Shown: one piece after another, positions 44,857 to 55,889 of the stretch | Numbering within the stretch: position 1 is the stretch's first letter | Layout of the letters: each line of letters starts with the position of its first letter | Origin: Papio anubis | Lineage: Eukaryota > Chordata > Mammalia > Primates > Cercopithecidae | Assembly: GCF_008728515.1 (NCBI RefSeq) | Contig: NC_044984.1 | Coordinates: forward strand, 98,627,181 to 98,691,180 | Length of the DNA stretch: 64,000 nucleotides | Reading direction: 5' to 3' | The notes under the pieces: model-generated | Database searches by the model: none | The model's input: the letters and a program-made list of their open reading frames with translations, nothing else | What the model was told of the DNA's origin: nothing | Position numbers and translations under genes: made by a program

Positions 44857-46839
44857 AAAGGTAGAGTTTTAAAGGTGGAATATGATGCAAGTCTGCCTTT
44901 CTTAGGATGATCTAAGTTACATGTTAATAACGTACTTGGAGATCTAGCATAGAATGCACTCAGCACTGTAAATCACAACTTAATAATGCTTGCCTTGATA
45001 TGCTCTGTTGCTCTGAGCAAATTGTGTGGGCTGTTATCTCCTGAGAAATCCCTGTAAATGGTATTAGTAATACTTTATAAGTAGGTTGGGAGAATATAGT
45101 TTTCTAAGGCATTTTGAAATTCTTAGATGAAAGGGTCTTTATGTAGCAAATTGGTGTCAGCCTATTTTCCTTCCTCGGAGCCTGGAGAAAATAGGCACCA
45201 TAGGGTGGGAAGGGTTGGCTTATCTTCGTAAGTAGCTATTGTTGAATTTAAAGTGGATGTGAGCAACTCCTAAGAATATCGTTCACTGTAAAAGCAGACT
45301 TTTTTGGATTTGGGTCTTGGAATTCTTAGCTGTATTTTCACCTAAGATTTAAAACAAGTTTAAATACTGGTTTGTAATTGGCCAGACTTGGGAAAGATAT
45401 GATTCTTTAATGATCCTGGGTCTCAACTTACCTATCTCTCATTGTTTCTTTATTTCAGAAGAGGGATAAGAAGTTTTTCTGAAGAGCAGTCAACTTTTCC
45501 TTTCAGTGTATAGGATTACTTCCACGAATCTGTGAACTTAATCTTTGCTGCCAAATAACTTGCAGTAGATGCTGGGACAGTTTTAAATCTATTTTAATTT
45601 ATACATTCAGTACGTAAGTGCATCCATGTAAAAACAGCTATGTTTGGAAGATGTAAAACCCAGCTTTTGTTTTTGAGAAGCCGACAATCTAATAGCATAG
45701 GATCATATATACATACAACTAACCTTAATGCATGGTGTTTTGAAAAATGCATGTATTTCCCTGAATTACCCCTAGTTAATAAAATAATTGGGGGCAAATG
45801 GTAATATAAGGATTTTGGAGTAACTTAATACTACTAGATTTTGCTGTTTATGCATTTGCAAAAAACCTTCTGCTAATGCTAAATACGAACAAGTCTATCT
45901 GCATAAAGGATGGTAGGGCTAATTTACTTCCTGGTGCTGTGAAACTGGCAGTTGGACAGGTGCAGTTGTGGGTGTCTTTTTTTTAAGGTGCACCTACTGC
46001 AGGTTTGAAAAGCTGTTGATGCCCATGGGTTGGTTGTGTGCATGTTCTCTTTAAAAACCAGATGTATTAATTCCCGTTGTTAAGTATACTTTGCTATTTG
46101 CTACTGGTGAGACAGATAAGCGGAGTCCTGTGGTTAACTGCACTTGAGTTTCCAGTGACCCCATTAAATCCAATGGGTAAATTTTCCAACGCAGATGAGT
46201 CACCCAGTTTACAGATTAAGCTTTCATATCCTTAGATTGTTTTTGAAATCTTCATAGCTTTGCTAACCTTTTAGGGTTCAGAGTTCTTACCCATTCAGTG
46301 TCGGTGGCCTTTAGATGTTGGCAAGCTTTCAAGTAAATAGCTCTTTTGCAGAGATCTCTACCCATCATTCTGTTCTTCCACTCCTGGATGGTGGAGAACC
46401 AAAGTTCACTTGAGTAATGCGAGCACTCAGTTTCCTGCAGGGGTTAGCACGCATACTGGAGGCTCCCCCGACCCCACAGATCTTCGGGATGGGGTGATGG
46501 AGGGGGTTTGGTTTTTAAAGAGGACCTGTGAAAGTAATTAACCCGATTTACATTTGTATAATAAGTCTAAACACCACCTTGCAAAAAACTGAGAGTTCAG
46601 CCTGTTTAATGGAGTTTCTGCTTTTCACGGGCCTTGGCCTTACCGGCGGTTACAGTCCAGCCAGATTTAGTTTACAAAAAAACAAAACCCTCGGTCGACC
46701 TCACTGCGGTATATGATGGCAGCGATCGTTTTAAAGCGCAGGACCTTTAGTGTCCTCAACAGTTTTGTCTCAAGTTGTCCAAAAGTGTTTTTTTTAAAGT
46801 GAGGTGATCCAGTCGGTAAACGCTTTGAAAAAGAACAGC
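44857..46839 (+). other. Repeat-poor flank upstream of EID3
   Basis: Two kilobases without any Alu, LTR or DNA transposon that I can see, leading into the EID3 CpG island. It may hold distal control elements; none is obvious. Confidence 0.5.
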
Positions 46840-47100
46840 TGTGCCCTGAGCGGGCATAAGTCGCGTTTGGGGTCGGGGCCCATTATTGCGCGTGTTCGGA
46901 GCGCGGCGCTTGCCTATGAGCGAGCGCCTCGGGTCGTGGTGCATCCGGGCCGGGGCGGGGCTATCTTCCCGCGGAGCGTGCTGGGGGCGGGTCGCGCCGG
47001 GCCGGGCCGCTAATGCGCATGGGCGGGCGTCCGCGGCTCCAACTGCCGCCAGTTTTCACAAGCTGGGAGGGCCGTTACCTCGGAGATACCAGTGGCCGGC
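46840..47100 (+). promoter_or_regulatory. EID3: EID3 CpG-island promoter
   Basis: A dense CpG cluster begins near 46840 and runs into the EID3 reading frame. GC boxes are at 46951-46960 (cggggcgggg) and 46983-46991 (gggggcggg). An E2F-like ttcccgcgg is at 46966-46974, and tgcgcatgggcg (47014-47025) is close to the NRF1 palindrome. There is no TATA box. The island is separate from the TXNRD1 promoter 15 kb upstream, so the nested gene should be transcribed independently. Confidence 0.75.
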
Positions 47101-48216
47101 ATGTCGGTTGAAAAAGCTTCCCGCAAGGGAGACGACGAGAAAGGAGAGGAGCAGCTCGTGGTCATCCCTAGTAGCGAGTACGCGGCGAAGCCGGCGGCGG
47201 CGGAGGGAGCGCCGATGAAGATGGATGTGGCGGTGAGGGTCACGGGCTGCTCCGACGACCTCAGCTCTGGGGAGGCCGACATAGACCCAAAACTCCTGGA
47301 GCTCACCGCTGACGAGGAGAAGTGCCGCAGCATCCGCAGGCAGTACCGGCAGCTCATGTACTGCGTGCGGCAGAACCGGGAGGACATCGTGAACTCGGCG
47401 AACAACTCCTTGACCGAGGCTCTGGAGGAAGCCAACGTCCTGTTTGATGGAGTGAGCCGAACCAGAGAAGCAGCCCTCGACGCCCAGTTTCTTGTGATGG
47501 CTTCTGACTTGGGTAAAGAAAAGGCAAAGCAGTTAAACTCTGACCTGAACTTCTTTAATCAGTTAGCATTTTGTGACTTTCTGTTTCTGTTCGGGGGTCT
47601 GAATTGGATGGAAGGCGAGCCTGATGACTTGAGTGATTGTGATGATAACATAGCTCTTTCCTTCTGGAAGGCAATGGAAAAGGAAGCAACATCCTGGATG
47701 GTAAAAGCTGAGACATTCCATTTTGTTTTTGGTTCATTCAAACTAGAACCTTCTGCACCAAAGCCCCGACTTGAACACCAGAAGAAAGTTCGCAAGATGG
47801 AGGAAAATGGGAATATGCCTACAAAGTTGCGGAAGCTGGACCTCAGTAGTTATCCAGAAGCGACAGAAAAAAACGTAGAAAGGATTTTGGGATTGTTGCA
47901 AACCTACTTTCGAAAGTATCCTGATACTCCTGTGTCCTATTTTGAGTTTGTGATTGATCCAAACTCTTTTTCTCGTACTGTGGAGAATATATTTTATGTT
48001 TCTTTTATTGTAAGAGATGGTTTTGCAAGAATAAGGCTTGATGAAGACAGGCTGCCAATATTAGAGCCGATGAATGTTAACCAAATGGGTGAGGGAAATG
48101 ATTCCAGTTGCCATGGTAGGAAACAGGGAGTCATATCTTTGACTTTACAGGAGTGGAAAAACATTGTGGCAGCTTTTGAAATTTCTGAGGCTATGATTAC
48201 ATACTCCTCATACTAA
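47101..48216 (+). CDS. EID3: EID3 (NSMCE4B), SMC5/6 complex subunit and EP300 inhibitor
   Basis: Single-exon gene nested in a TXNRD1 intron, same strand. It is a paralogue of NSMCE4A (Nse4), the kleisin of the SMC5/6 DNA-repair complex, and is known in human as a largely testis-expressed inhibitor of EP300/CBP-dependent transcription; it acts in the nucleus. The known human protein is 333 residues and starts at the ATG corresponding to 47215 (MKMDV). Here the frame is open upstream to an ATG at 47101 (G at -3), giving 371 residues with an acidic/basic N-terminal extension. The body shows the Nse4 N-terminal region (RSIRRQYRQLMYCVRQNRED, then LTEALEEANVLF and DLGKEKAKQL) and a C-terminal winged-helix Nse4_C region (VERILGLLQTYFRKYPDTPV, then RTVENIFYVSFIVRDGFARI), ending EAMITYSSY. 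No internal stop or frameshift. A second methionine at 47221 has the best Kozak context (aagATGg). Confidence 0.93.
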   Translation: MSVEKASRKGDDEKGEEQLVVIPSSEYAAKPAAAEGAPMKMDVAVRVTGCSDDLSSGEADIDPKLLELTADEEKCRSIRRQYRQLMYCVRQNREDIVNSANNSLTEALEEANVLFDGVSRTREAALDAQFLVMASDLGKEKAKQLNSDLNFFNQLAFCDFLFLFGGLNWMEGEPDDLSDCDDNIALSFWKAMEKEATSWMVKAETFHFVFGSFKLEPSAPKPRLEHQKKVRKMEENGNMPTKLRKLDLSSYPEATEKNVERILGLLQTYFRKYPDTPVSYFEFVIDPNSFSRTVENIFYVSFIVRDGFARIRLDEDRLPILEPMNVNQMGEGNDSSCHGRKQGVISLTLQEWKNIVAAFEISEAMITYSSY

Positions 48217-48462
48217 GATTTCTTAGTATAGGATCCTTTTTGTGTGTTTTTCTGAAGTTATCTCAAATGGAGAGTCAAATGTAAACTGAAGCACATATTG
48301 TATGTCTTGTAAAGTGAAAAAGTATCTTCAACAACATCAGACATTGTTTTACTGTGCAGCATATTTTTCTTAGTAATTTATAAGGTCATGATCTTCTCTT
48401 ATTAAAAAAAATTCGTTGGCATATTTATGGGAGCGTTTTATTGAATGCCCTTTAAGACTATT

Positions 48463-48468
48463 AATAAA
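48463..48468 (+). terminator. EID3: EID3 poly(A) signal
   Basis: Canonical AATAAA about 250 bases after the EID3 stop codon, following an AT-rich 3' untranslated region. It is the first canonical hexamer downstream of the stop that I noticed. Being in sense orientation inside a TXNRD1 intron, it must be ignored by TXNRD1 transcripts. Confidence 0.65.
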
Positions 48469-49222
48469 AACAAGTTTTGGATACCAAATTAAGGGATATT
48501 TGATAATTTGCAAAACATAATAATTTATGAAAATCAATTATGATGCTCTGTGATACATTGCTTTCTCTGTCATAGGGAACCAAGAGAATCCCAGAAAGAG
48601 TTCCTAACCAGGTTGGGGAAAGAGTGGGTAAAAAACAAAAGTGGAAAAAAAAGCAAACAAACAACAACAACTTGTCTGTAAGGCAGTTAATATGCAACAT
48701 TAAGAATAAAAAAGTCATTGCAAAGAAGACAGGATTTATGAGGGAGTATCCATATTCTAAACAGTTTCTGTTATTAGACTCAGCAAAGTAGTGTCTCTGC
48801 TGTAGAAGTTGAGGTGTCAGCTAAGGGCTGAAAGTTGAGTAGAAACACGGAGAAGGAAAAGGCATTCTAGGCAGGAGAATAGCAAGGTCAAATGCATGGA
48901 ATTGTTAGAAGTTAGGCACGAGAGGACCATTAGATTAATGGAAAAACTGTTATATTTGATTGTTAAGCTGGGCAACAATTGAATAACTTCATCTATTAGT
49001 ATCCTCAGAAGATATTTTTGTCTAACTATTATACGTTGAACACAAAATCTTTTGCTATCCAGTTGTAGTTTTTATCTACTGAATTTCTTCTCTGGCCCCT
49101 GGTGTCCCTTTGTGGTCTTTGTTAGTACATAGAATGTCCTTCAGAATCTGCACTGTTTCATCATGTAACAACTTTGAATATTTGTCCCACTTTAATTTTG
49201 CATTTTTATCTCTTTTTTCCCT
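48469..49222 (+). other. Downstream flank of EID3
   Basis: Unique AT-rich sequence after the poly(A) signal; no gene seen. Confidence 0.5.
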
Positions 49223-49420
49223 TGAGACAAGTGTCACTCTTGTTGCCCAGGCTGGGGTGCAGTGGTGCGATCTTGGCCCACTACAACCTCTGCCTCTGGG
49301 GTTCAGGCAATTCTTGTGCCTCAGCCTCCCAAGTAGCCGGGATTACAGGTGCGTGCCATCACACCTAGCAAATACCTGCCTCGGCCTCCCAAAGTGCTGG
49401 GATTATAAGTGTGAGCCAAA
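49223..49420 (-). mobile_element. Alu with central deletion
   Basis: Antisense; lacks the segment between cacacctagca and aatacctgcctcgg; flanks aattttgcattt at 49193 and 49419. Confidence 0.9.
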
Positions 49421-50016
49421 TTTTGCATTTCTTAATAGGGTTTTAAATGCCAGGAAACTGACCCTGCTTGAAACTAAAACATGTTAGTTTATCTAGATGT
49501 TCTTCACTTAGTGTAAAGCCATAAAGGCTTTTTTGTTTCTGTTGCTTGCAGTTGTTTTAAGAATATAAATTACAACCTTATTTGGAGATTATTGCCAAAA
49601 GTTTGGGTCATTAGGAAAACAACTTGAGAAGGTGCAGTAAGCATGCCCATAAACTTTCTTTCCTTTGATCCTTATAGGAGCTTAAGTTTTGGTAGTCATG
49701 GAATTTTGCCATTAAACAATAATTTGGCAAATGTTTAGGCATCTGTTGTGCATAGCAGTGGCAAACTTTCCTAGTAAGTCTAGTAGTACAGGAAAGGGAA
49801 ATCCAAAGACTCAACAAATGATACCAAGACTGAGAGGAAGGATCTTTCATGTATGGGGATGAGGTTCTTCACCAATAATACAGTAGTGGTTTTAGCAAAA
49901 ATAGAACTTTCTTATGAAACTTGGCCAATTATTTTCTAAATTAGTTCCTCCTTTCACATACTAAAGAGCGCTCACCCTTGCTAGTGTCTAGTATCCTTTG
50001 ATTTATAGTAGCAGTC

Positions 50017-50254
50017 ATGGAAGTATCATTTGATCTCAGTAATCCTCATTTCCAGCATGTCTCTACCAACCAATTTCCTTGGGTTTTGCAGAGATCTGCT
50101 GTTGGAAGAAAAAGTACTCTTAATGACAGCAAACAGATCCCGCCCCGGTACTTTACTGACAATCAGTTGCTCTGTTGAATGCTTCGTGTCTTTACTAGGA
50201 GTATTTGACAGTGATGATTTAAAAGCATTAATAGATCATCTGGAGGCTTAGGAG
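50017..50254 (+). pseudogene. Unrecognised retropseudogene-like or exon-like stretch
   Basis: From ATG at 50017 one frame reads MEVSFDLSNPHFQHVSTNQF and on to ...PPRYFTDNQLLC before a stop; shifting by one base after that gives ECFVSLLGVFDSDDLKALID then HLEA and a stop. The two pieces look like one short protein broken by a one-base change. Part of it (50092-50256) is also framed by tttttgcag-like acceptor and gag/gtaatt donor signals. No A tail or clear flanking duplication was seen, and I do not recognise the protein. It may be chance. Confidence 0.25.
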
Positions 50255-50505
50255 AGGTAATTTTTTGGGTCTTCTCTAAAGCTAATAGCTGTTAAAATAC
50301 AAAGTTGACCACTACTGTTTCTATTTTTACTGGTTGGCATGACACCAGTAAAATGATGAGGCGTGATGGATTGCCTCATCATTTTTGAAATTTTGAAATT
50401 AAAGTGACTGCTTACCTTGAAGCAAAAAGGAAATTAAAAATTTATAGAGATTAAGAATCAAACTGTAAATCTGCTTGCTTCTTGCTAATATAGAGAACTT
50501 TATTT

Positions 50506-50795
50506 AATTTTTTGGAGACAGAGTTTTCACTCGTTGCCCAGGCTGGAATGCAATGGCACAATCTCGGCTTACTGCAACCTCCACCTCCTGGGTTCAAGTG
50601 ATTCTCCTGCCTCAGCCTCCCAAGTAACTGGGATTACAGGCACCCGCCACCACGCCTGGATGATTTTTGTACTTTTAGTAGAGACAGGGTTTCATTATAT
50701 TGGCCAGGCTGGTCTTGAACTTCTGACCTCGTGATTCGCCTGCTTTGGCCACCCAAAGTGCTGGGATTCCAGGTGTGAGCCACCACGCCCGGCCT
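50506..50795 (-). mobile_element. Alu
   Basis: Antisense, full length. Confidence 0.92.
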
Positions 50796-50847
50796 AGGGT
50801 ACTTTAAATTTTGCAGGTTCAGTTAGCTGAAATGTAGGAGAATTTTT

Positions 50848-51133
50848 TTTTTTTTTTATGAGACAGGGTCTTGCTCTGTTGCCCAGAGCACAATCCTGGC
50901 TTACTGCAGTCGCCTTGATCTCTCGGACTCAAGTGAGTCTCCTGCCTCAGCCTCCCGAGTAGCTGGGACTACAGCTGCATGCCTCCACACTCAGCTATTT
51001 TTTTTGTTTCGGAAGAGAGAAGGTCTCATTATGTTGCCCAGGCTGGTCTTGAACTCCCAGACTTAAGCAATCCTCCTGCCTTGGCCTCCCAAAGTGTTGG
51101 GAATTACAGGTGTGAGCCACCACGCCCAGCCTA
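50848..51133 (-). mobile_element. AluJ-like
   Basis: Antisense, old type (gagacagggtcttgctctgt). Confidence 0.9.
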
Positions 51134-51189
51134 GGACAATATTTTCAAGAAATATTTTAAAAATATTTTGAGAATATTTTTAAATAATA

Positions 51190-51600
51190 GAACTTTATTG
51201 AATGGTAGAACCACTTGCTGGTCAAAGGATCTGGGATCAGATCCTCATTCTATAACATTCTAGTTATATACTTTGGATAAATTATTATTTAACCTGTAAA
51301 CATCAGGTTTTTCATTTGCCAAGTGGGAATAATGCCTCTTAAGTTTACAGTAAGAATCAAAGTAGAAAATGTTGTGATAAGTACTTTGAGATATGAATTA
51401 TGGTATGTAGTATAGTTGGAAAAGCAAGAGGTTTGTAATCTCTGAAATTGAACGTGGGCTCAATTCTTGGCTCGTGGGCAAGTTTCTTTCTCTGAGGGCC
51501 TCTATACTATATGAAATGGGAATAAACATCTGACTGGAAGACTTTGAGATAATGTATAAAAAAAACTTTTCTCATTGTAGACTCTCATGTTAGTGCCTCA
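51190..51600 (+). mobile_element. Two MIR-like remnants
   Basis: About 51225-51400 (ttgctggtcaaaggatctgg, atcaggtttttcatttgcca) and 51405-51600 (tgggctcaattcttggctcg, gggcaagtttctttctctga), both in sense MIR order. Confidence 0.55.
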
Positions 51601-52088
51601 CTCTAGTTCAGAGTCAGCAAATTCCATAATGCCACCTCCCTCCATAGTGATATCTCTGTAATGGTTCATTTACTTTCCTTTGAGTCTCTGACCATTTGTC
51701 ATGCTTTTTAGACCCTTGTCCTGGAGAATGTATTACCAAGTGATTGGTAATTAATTTATTCCACAACTGTTTGAATGCCCATTTTGCCAGTCACTGTTCT
51801 AGGAACTGGTTGAAAAATGGTGGATAGAAAACTGCCCACCTTTCATGATTTCATGTTTTAGTGGGTATATTAGTTTCCTTTTGCTGCTCTAACAAATTAC
51901 CAAACATTTAGTGGTTTTAAATAACACTATTTTACAGTTGTGGAAGTTGGATGCTAAAATCCAGTTATCAATAGGTCTGGTTCCTTCTGGAAGCTCTGAG
52001 GCAGAATCTGTTCCCTTGCCTTTTCCAGCTTCCAAAGCCTACCTGCATTCCCTGGCCCACAATCTGTCACTTCCTCTATTTTCTTTTC

Positions 52089-52379
52089 TTTTTTTTTTTG
52101 AGACGGAGTCTCACCCTGTCACCCAGGCTGGAGTGCAGTAGCACAATCTCAGCTCACTACAAGCTCCGCCTCCTGGGTTCATGCCATTCTCCTGGCTCAG
52201 CCTCCTGAGTAGCTGGGACTACAGGCGTCCGCCGCCACACCTGGCTAATTTTTTGTATTTTTAGTGGAGACGGAGTTTCACCATGTTGGCCAGGATGGTC
52301 TCGATCTCCTGACCTCGTGATCTGCCTGCCTGGGCCTCCCAAAGTGCTGGGATTACAGGCGTGAGCCACCGCGCCTGGC
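52089..52379 (-). mobile_element. AluY, first of two at one target site
   Basis: Antisense; flanked by cacttcctctattttc at 52068 and 52380. Confidence 0.95.
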
Positions 52380-52406
52380 CACTTCCTCTATTTTCTTTTT
52401 CTTTCT

Positions 52407-52696
52407 TTTTTTTTTTGAGACGGAGTCTCGCTGTGCTCCCAGGCTGGAGTGCAGTGGCGTGATCTTGGCTCACTGCAAGCTCCGCCTCCCAGGTTCACGC
52501 CATTCTCCCGCCTCAGCCTCCCAAGTAGCTGAGACTACAGGCGCCCGCCACCACGCCCAGCTAGTTTTTTGTATTTTTTAGTAGAGACGGGGTTTCACCA
52601 TGTTAGCCAGGATGGTCTTGATCTCCTGACCTCATGATCCACCCGTCTCGGCCTCCCAAAGTGCTGGGATTACAGGCTTGAGCCACCGCGCCCGGC
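52407..52696 (-). mobile_element. AluY (cercopithecid type), second at the same site
   Basis: Antisense; agctagttttttgtattttt, acccgtctcggcctccc and caggcttgagccaccgcg are the lineage-type variants. Flanked by cacttcctctattttc at 52380 and 52697. Confidence 0.95.
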
Positions 52697-53084
52697 CACT
52701 TCCTCTATTTTCAAAGCTGGCAATGCAACCTCTTGCTTCTGTCCTCACATCTCCTAGTACTATAATCAAGTCTCCCTCTGCCTCCTTCTTATAACACTTG
52801 TGATTACATTGGGCCTAGTGGGATAATCCTGGAAAATCTCTCTCTAGAACCTTAATCACTCTTTACACGTAACATAGTCACTGGTTCTAGGGATCCAGAC
52901 TTTGACATTGGAGAACTATTGTTCACCCTATCGTAGAGAAGGACAACATATTCCTGTTAACGATGATAGCTCTGAAGAAGAGTTGCTTGGATAGAGGTTG
53001 AAGTGCTGCCTGAGAAGAAGGGTTAAGGGGAGGCTCTTTGAAGGAGGCATTTGAAATGTAATCTCTTTTTCATAAATCATTTAC

Positions 53085-53215
53085 CAGAATACAGTCATGC
53101 ACTGTATAAGGTCAATCATGTGTTACACATGAGATCAACAACAGACCACGTATATGGTGGTGGTTCCATTAAGATTAGACTGACCCCTAGTGAGGTGGTA
53201 GTGCTCCCAAAGTCG
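53085..53215 (+). mobile_element. Possible deleted Tigger-like MITE
   Basis: acagtcatgcactgtataag and the downstream tggttccattaagattag resemble the ends of a Tigger-group MITE with most of the middle missing. Tentative. Confidence 0.35.
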
Positions 53216-53314
53216 GGCCACAGAGATGAAAGACAGGATACCCACCCTTGCAGAGTTGATGGGATTGTGTGATGGTGGCAGGGGGATCTCAGAGGAGGAA
53301 CACCCAACTCAAGA

Positions 53315-53661
53315 TGTATTAGTCCATTTTCACACTGCTGATAAAGACATACCCAAGACTGGGCAATTTTCAAAAGAAAGGGGTTTAATGACTCACAGTT
53401 CCACATGGCTGGGGAGGCCTCACAATCATGGAGGAAGGCAAGGAGGAGCAAGCCACATCTTAATGTGGATGGTGACAGGCAAAGAGAGAGATTGGGCAGG
53501 GAAACTTCCCGTTATAATACCATCAGATTTCATGAGACTCATTCGCTATCACGAGAACAGCACAGGGAATATCTGCCCCCATGATTCAATTACCTCCCAC
53601 CAGGTCCCTCCCACAACATGTGAGAACTCAATTTGGGTGGGGACACAGCCAAACTATATCA
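53315..53661 (-). mobile_element. THE1/MST-type MaLR LTR
   Basis: Reverse strand starts TGATATAGTTTGGCTGTGTC and ends GGACTAATACA, the characteristic ends of THE1/MST LTRs of the ERVL-MaLR group. Flanks CAAGA (53310-53314) and CAAGG (53662-53666) look like a five-base target duplication with one change. Solo LTR, antisense to TXNRD1. Confidence 0.9.
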
Positions 53662-53666
53662 CAAGG

Positions 53667-54149
53667 GCTGTTAAGTAAAGGCTTCTAATTTAAGCTTGAA
53701 GGGCATGAAGGGGTTGGAGTGGAGAAAAGAGGACATCCCAGGTAGTGTAACAATGTCTGTGCTAAGTGCTGTGGCTACATGTGTTATTGGAGTTGTAAGA
53801 AAGAAAAGGAGAATATTGGGAACTGAAGAGAGACTTGATGGATAAAATGGGCCTTTTGTGTTGGAATCTCTTAGAGTGTTGGTTAAAGAAGCCACCAGCC
53901 TCCAAGGGAATGCTGTGGAAGGGTAATATGTTTGTACATTGAATGGAAATAATGTAACATCATGCTAGTCTTGTCTGTGTGCTGGATCAAGATTTGTTAG
54001 GAAGAGGACATTTCAAAATAGTGGAGATTGACGCAGGGAAACTCAGCGGAGGACACCGGTAAAATACATTCCAGCACTTCTTGACTTAGTTCCAGGCAAT
54101 TTCCCTTCTTCAGGAGGTGGGGAATTAGTAACTTAAAGGGATTAATTCC
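53667..54149 (+). other. TXNRD1 intron, unique sequence
   Basis: Nothing recognised. Confidence 0.5.
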
Positions 54150-54315
54150 TACCAGCCACTATGCTAACATGCATTATCTTTCTTAAACTCAGCCATTTGA
54201 TGAGGTCAGGAACCTGTTAGCTTCGTTAAGGATTAGGTGATTGGTCCAAGTCACCTGGCCTTGTGAGTGGTAGAGCAAGTATTTTAACGCAGGTTATTTC
54301 TGCACCAGAGCCATC
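54150..54315 (-). mobile_element. MIR-like SINE
   Basis: cttaaactcagccatttgat, gtcacctggccttgtgagtg and tagagcaagtattttaacgc in antisense MIR order. Confidence 0.5.
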
Positions 54316-54587
54316 TATAATGGTAGGGGGGAAAAAGTACAAATCTGGCAAAGGCTAGAAACTAAGTTTGGGGGGAAAGTCAGGATTTTAAAAGACTGCC
54401 ACAGTTGAATTGCTTTCTGTATTATGCCCTTTTCGGGGGAGCCTGGAGCAGTGTTTTAGTAGGAGTGGGGCTGGGGAAAGGGATTGGATTACTATGACAG
54501 GCAGGTGGAAGAAAAGGAAGACTATCCAATGTGTAAGCCTTGCCAACAAGTGACGAATGCCTGGAGGTCATCTACTCATATTCTGTA

Positions 54588-55370
54588 GCAGTGATTCTCA
54601 AAGTATATGAGGCCCTTTTGGCTTACTTTAAGGTCAGAATTATTTTCATAATACTAAGATACTGTTTGCCCTTTTTCTTTTTTTCTTTTTTTGAGATGGA
54701 GTCTCGCTCTGTTGCCCAGGCTGGAGTGCAGTGGTGCGATCTTGGCTCACTGGGAGCTCTGCCTCCTGGCTTCATGCCATTCTTCTGCCTCAGCCTCCCG
54801 AGTAGCTGGGATTACAGGCGCCCGCCACCACGCCCGGCTAATTTTCTATATTTGTAGTAGAGACGGGGTTTCACCGTGTTAGCCAGGATGGTCTCTATCT
54901 CCTGACCTCGTGATCCTCCCACCTCGGCCTCCCAAAGTACTGGGATTACAGGTGTGAGCCACCGCGCCCAGCTGCCCTTTTCACTTTAATTCTCTTGCAT
55001 GTAAACTGTGAAGTTTTCCAGAGGTTACATGACAGGTGATGTGGCAACAGATTGAATGGAAAAACAGATATGAGCTGTCTTTTGTTGTCAGACATTAAAG
55101 AGAATTGCAAAGATACAAAGCAGTGCCATTCTTCTCACCAATTTAAAAAAATTTTTAAATAAAAACACTCATGTTAACATTTAATAAATATATTATTCTT
55201 AAATTTGTTAATATTTTAAGTTTCTTCCTAGTTTTAATTTCTAATATAATAAATAGATAAAACCCACATTAACAAGCTCTTTGGAGTCTCAGTTTTAAAG
55301 CTCTGGTTTAAGATTGTAAAGGAGTCCTGAGATGAAAAAGTTTGAGAACCTCTGTAGCAGCCACCACAGT
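54588..55370 (-). mobile_element. hAT-type MITE interrupted by an Alu
   Basis: Inverted ends cagtgattctcaaagt (54588) and agtttgagaacctctg (about 55350) with hAT-like CAGNGNTTCTCAAA consensus. The interior (catgttaacatttaat, aaagctctggtttaag) continues after the Alu at 54682-54975. No transposase gene. Confidence 0.65.
54682..54975 (-). mobile_element. AluY
   Basis: Antisense; tgcccttttc flanks at 54668 and 54973; lies inside a hAT MITE. Confidence 0.93.
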
Positions 55371-55590
55371 CAGCCGACATAACTTCTAGTAATTGTAATT
55401 GGAAGAGAATGGGGGCATTTCTCTCCTTTCCTTATCCCATCTCTGTGCTACCTTCTTATGCTGTCTGGGGGAGCTGTCTTCTACCTTCTATCTTATTTTT
55501 ATTTTAAGTGAGGTACCATTTACATGGAACGGAATGATAGCACTTTCAATTTTAAGTTCGGTTAAAATTTTAAAACATAATGTTTCTTTC

Positions 55591-55889
55591 TTTTTTTTTT
55601 TTTGAAACGGAGTCTCACTCTGTCGCCCAGGCTAGAGTGCAGTGGCACGATCTCGGCTCACTGCAACATCCACCTCCTGGGTTCAAGCAATTCTCCTACC
55701 TCAGCCTCCCGAATAGCTGGGATGACAGGTGCATGCCTCCACGCCCGGCTAACTTTTTTTTGTATTTTAGTAGAGACAGGGTTTCACCGTGTTGCCCAGG
55801 CGGGTGATGAACTCCTGAGCTCAGGCAACCCGCCCACTTCAGCCTCCCAAAGTGCCGGGATTACAGGCATGAGCCACTGAGCTCAGCCT
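55591..55889 (-). mobile_element. Alu
   Basis: Antisense; cataatgtttc duplicated at 55576 and 55890. Confidence 0.93.

Larger units (their letters stand above)
51866..52935 (-). mobile_element. MLT1-type MaLR LTR carrying two Alus
   Basis: The plus strand reads attagtttccttttgctgct and then the antisense of an MLT1 LTR (ccttgccttttccagcttcc, gtgattacattgggcc, gttctagggatccagac). It is interrupted at the same site by two Alus (52089-52379 and 52407-52696). An ancient mammalian solo LTR, strongly diverged. Confidence 0.75.

Noticed and set aside
47010..47435. 141-codon minus-strand frame
   Set aside because: Shadow of the EID3 coding strand.
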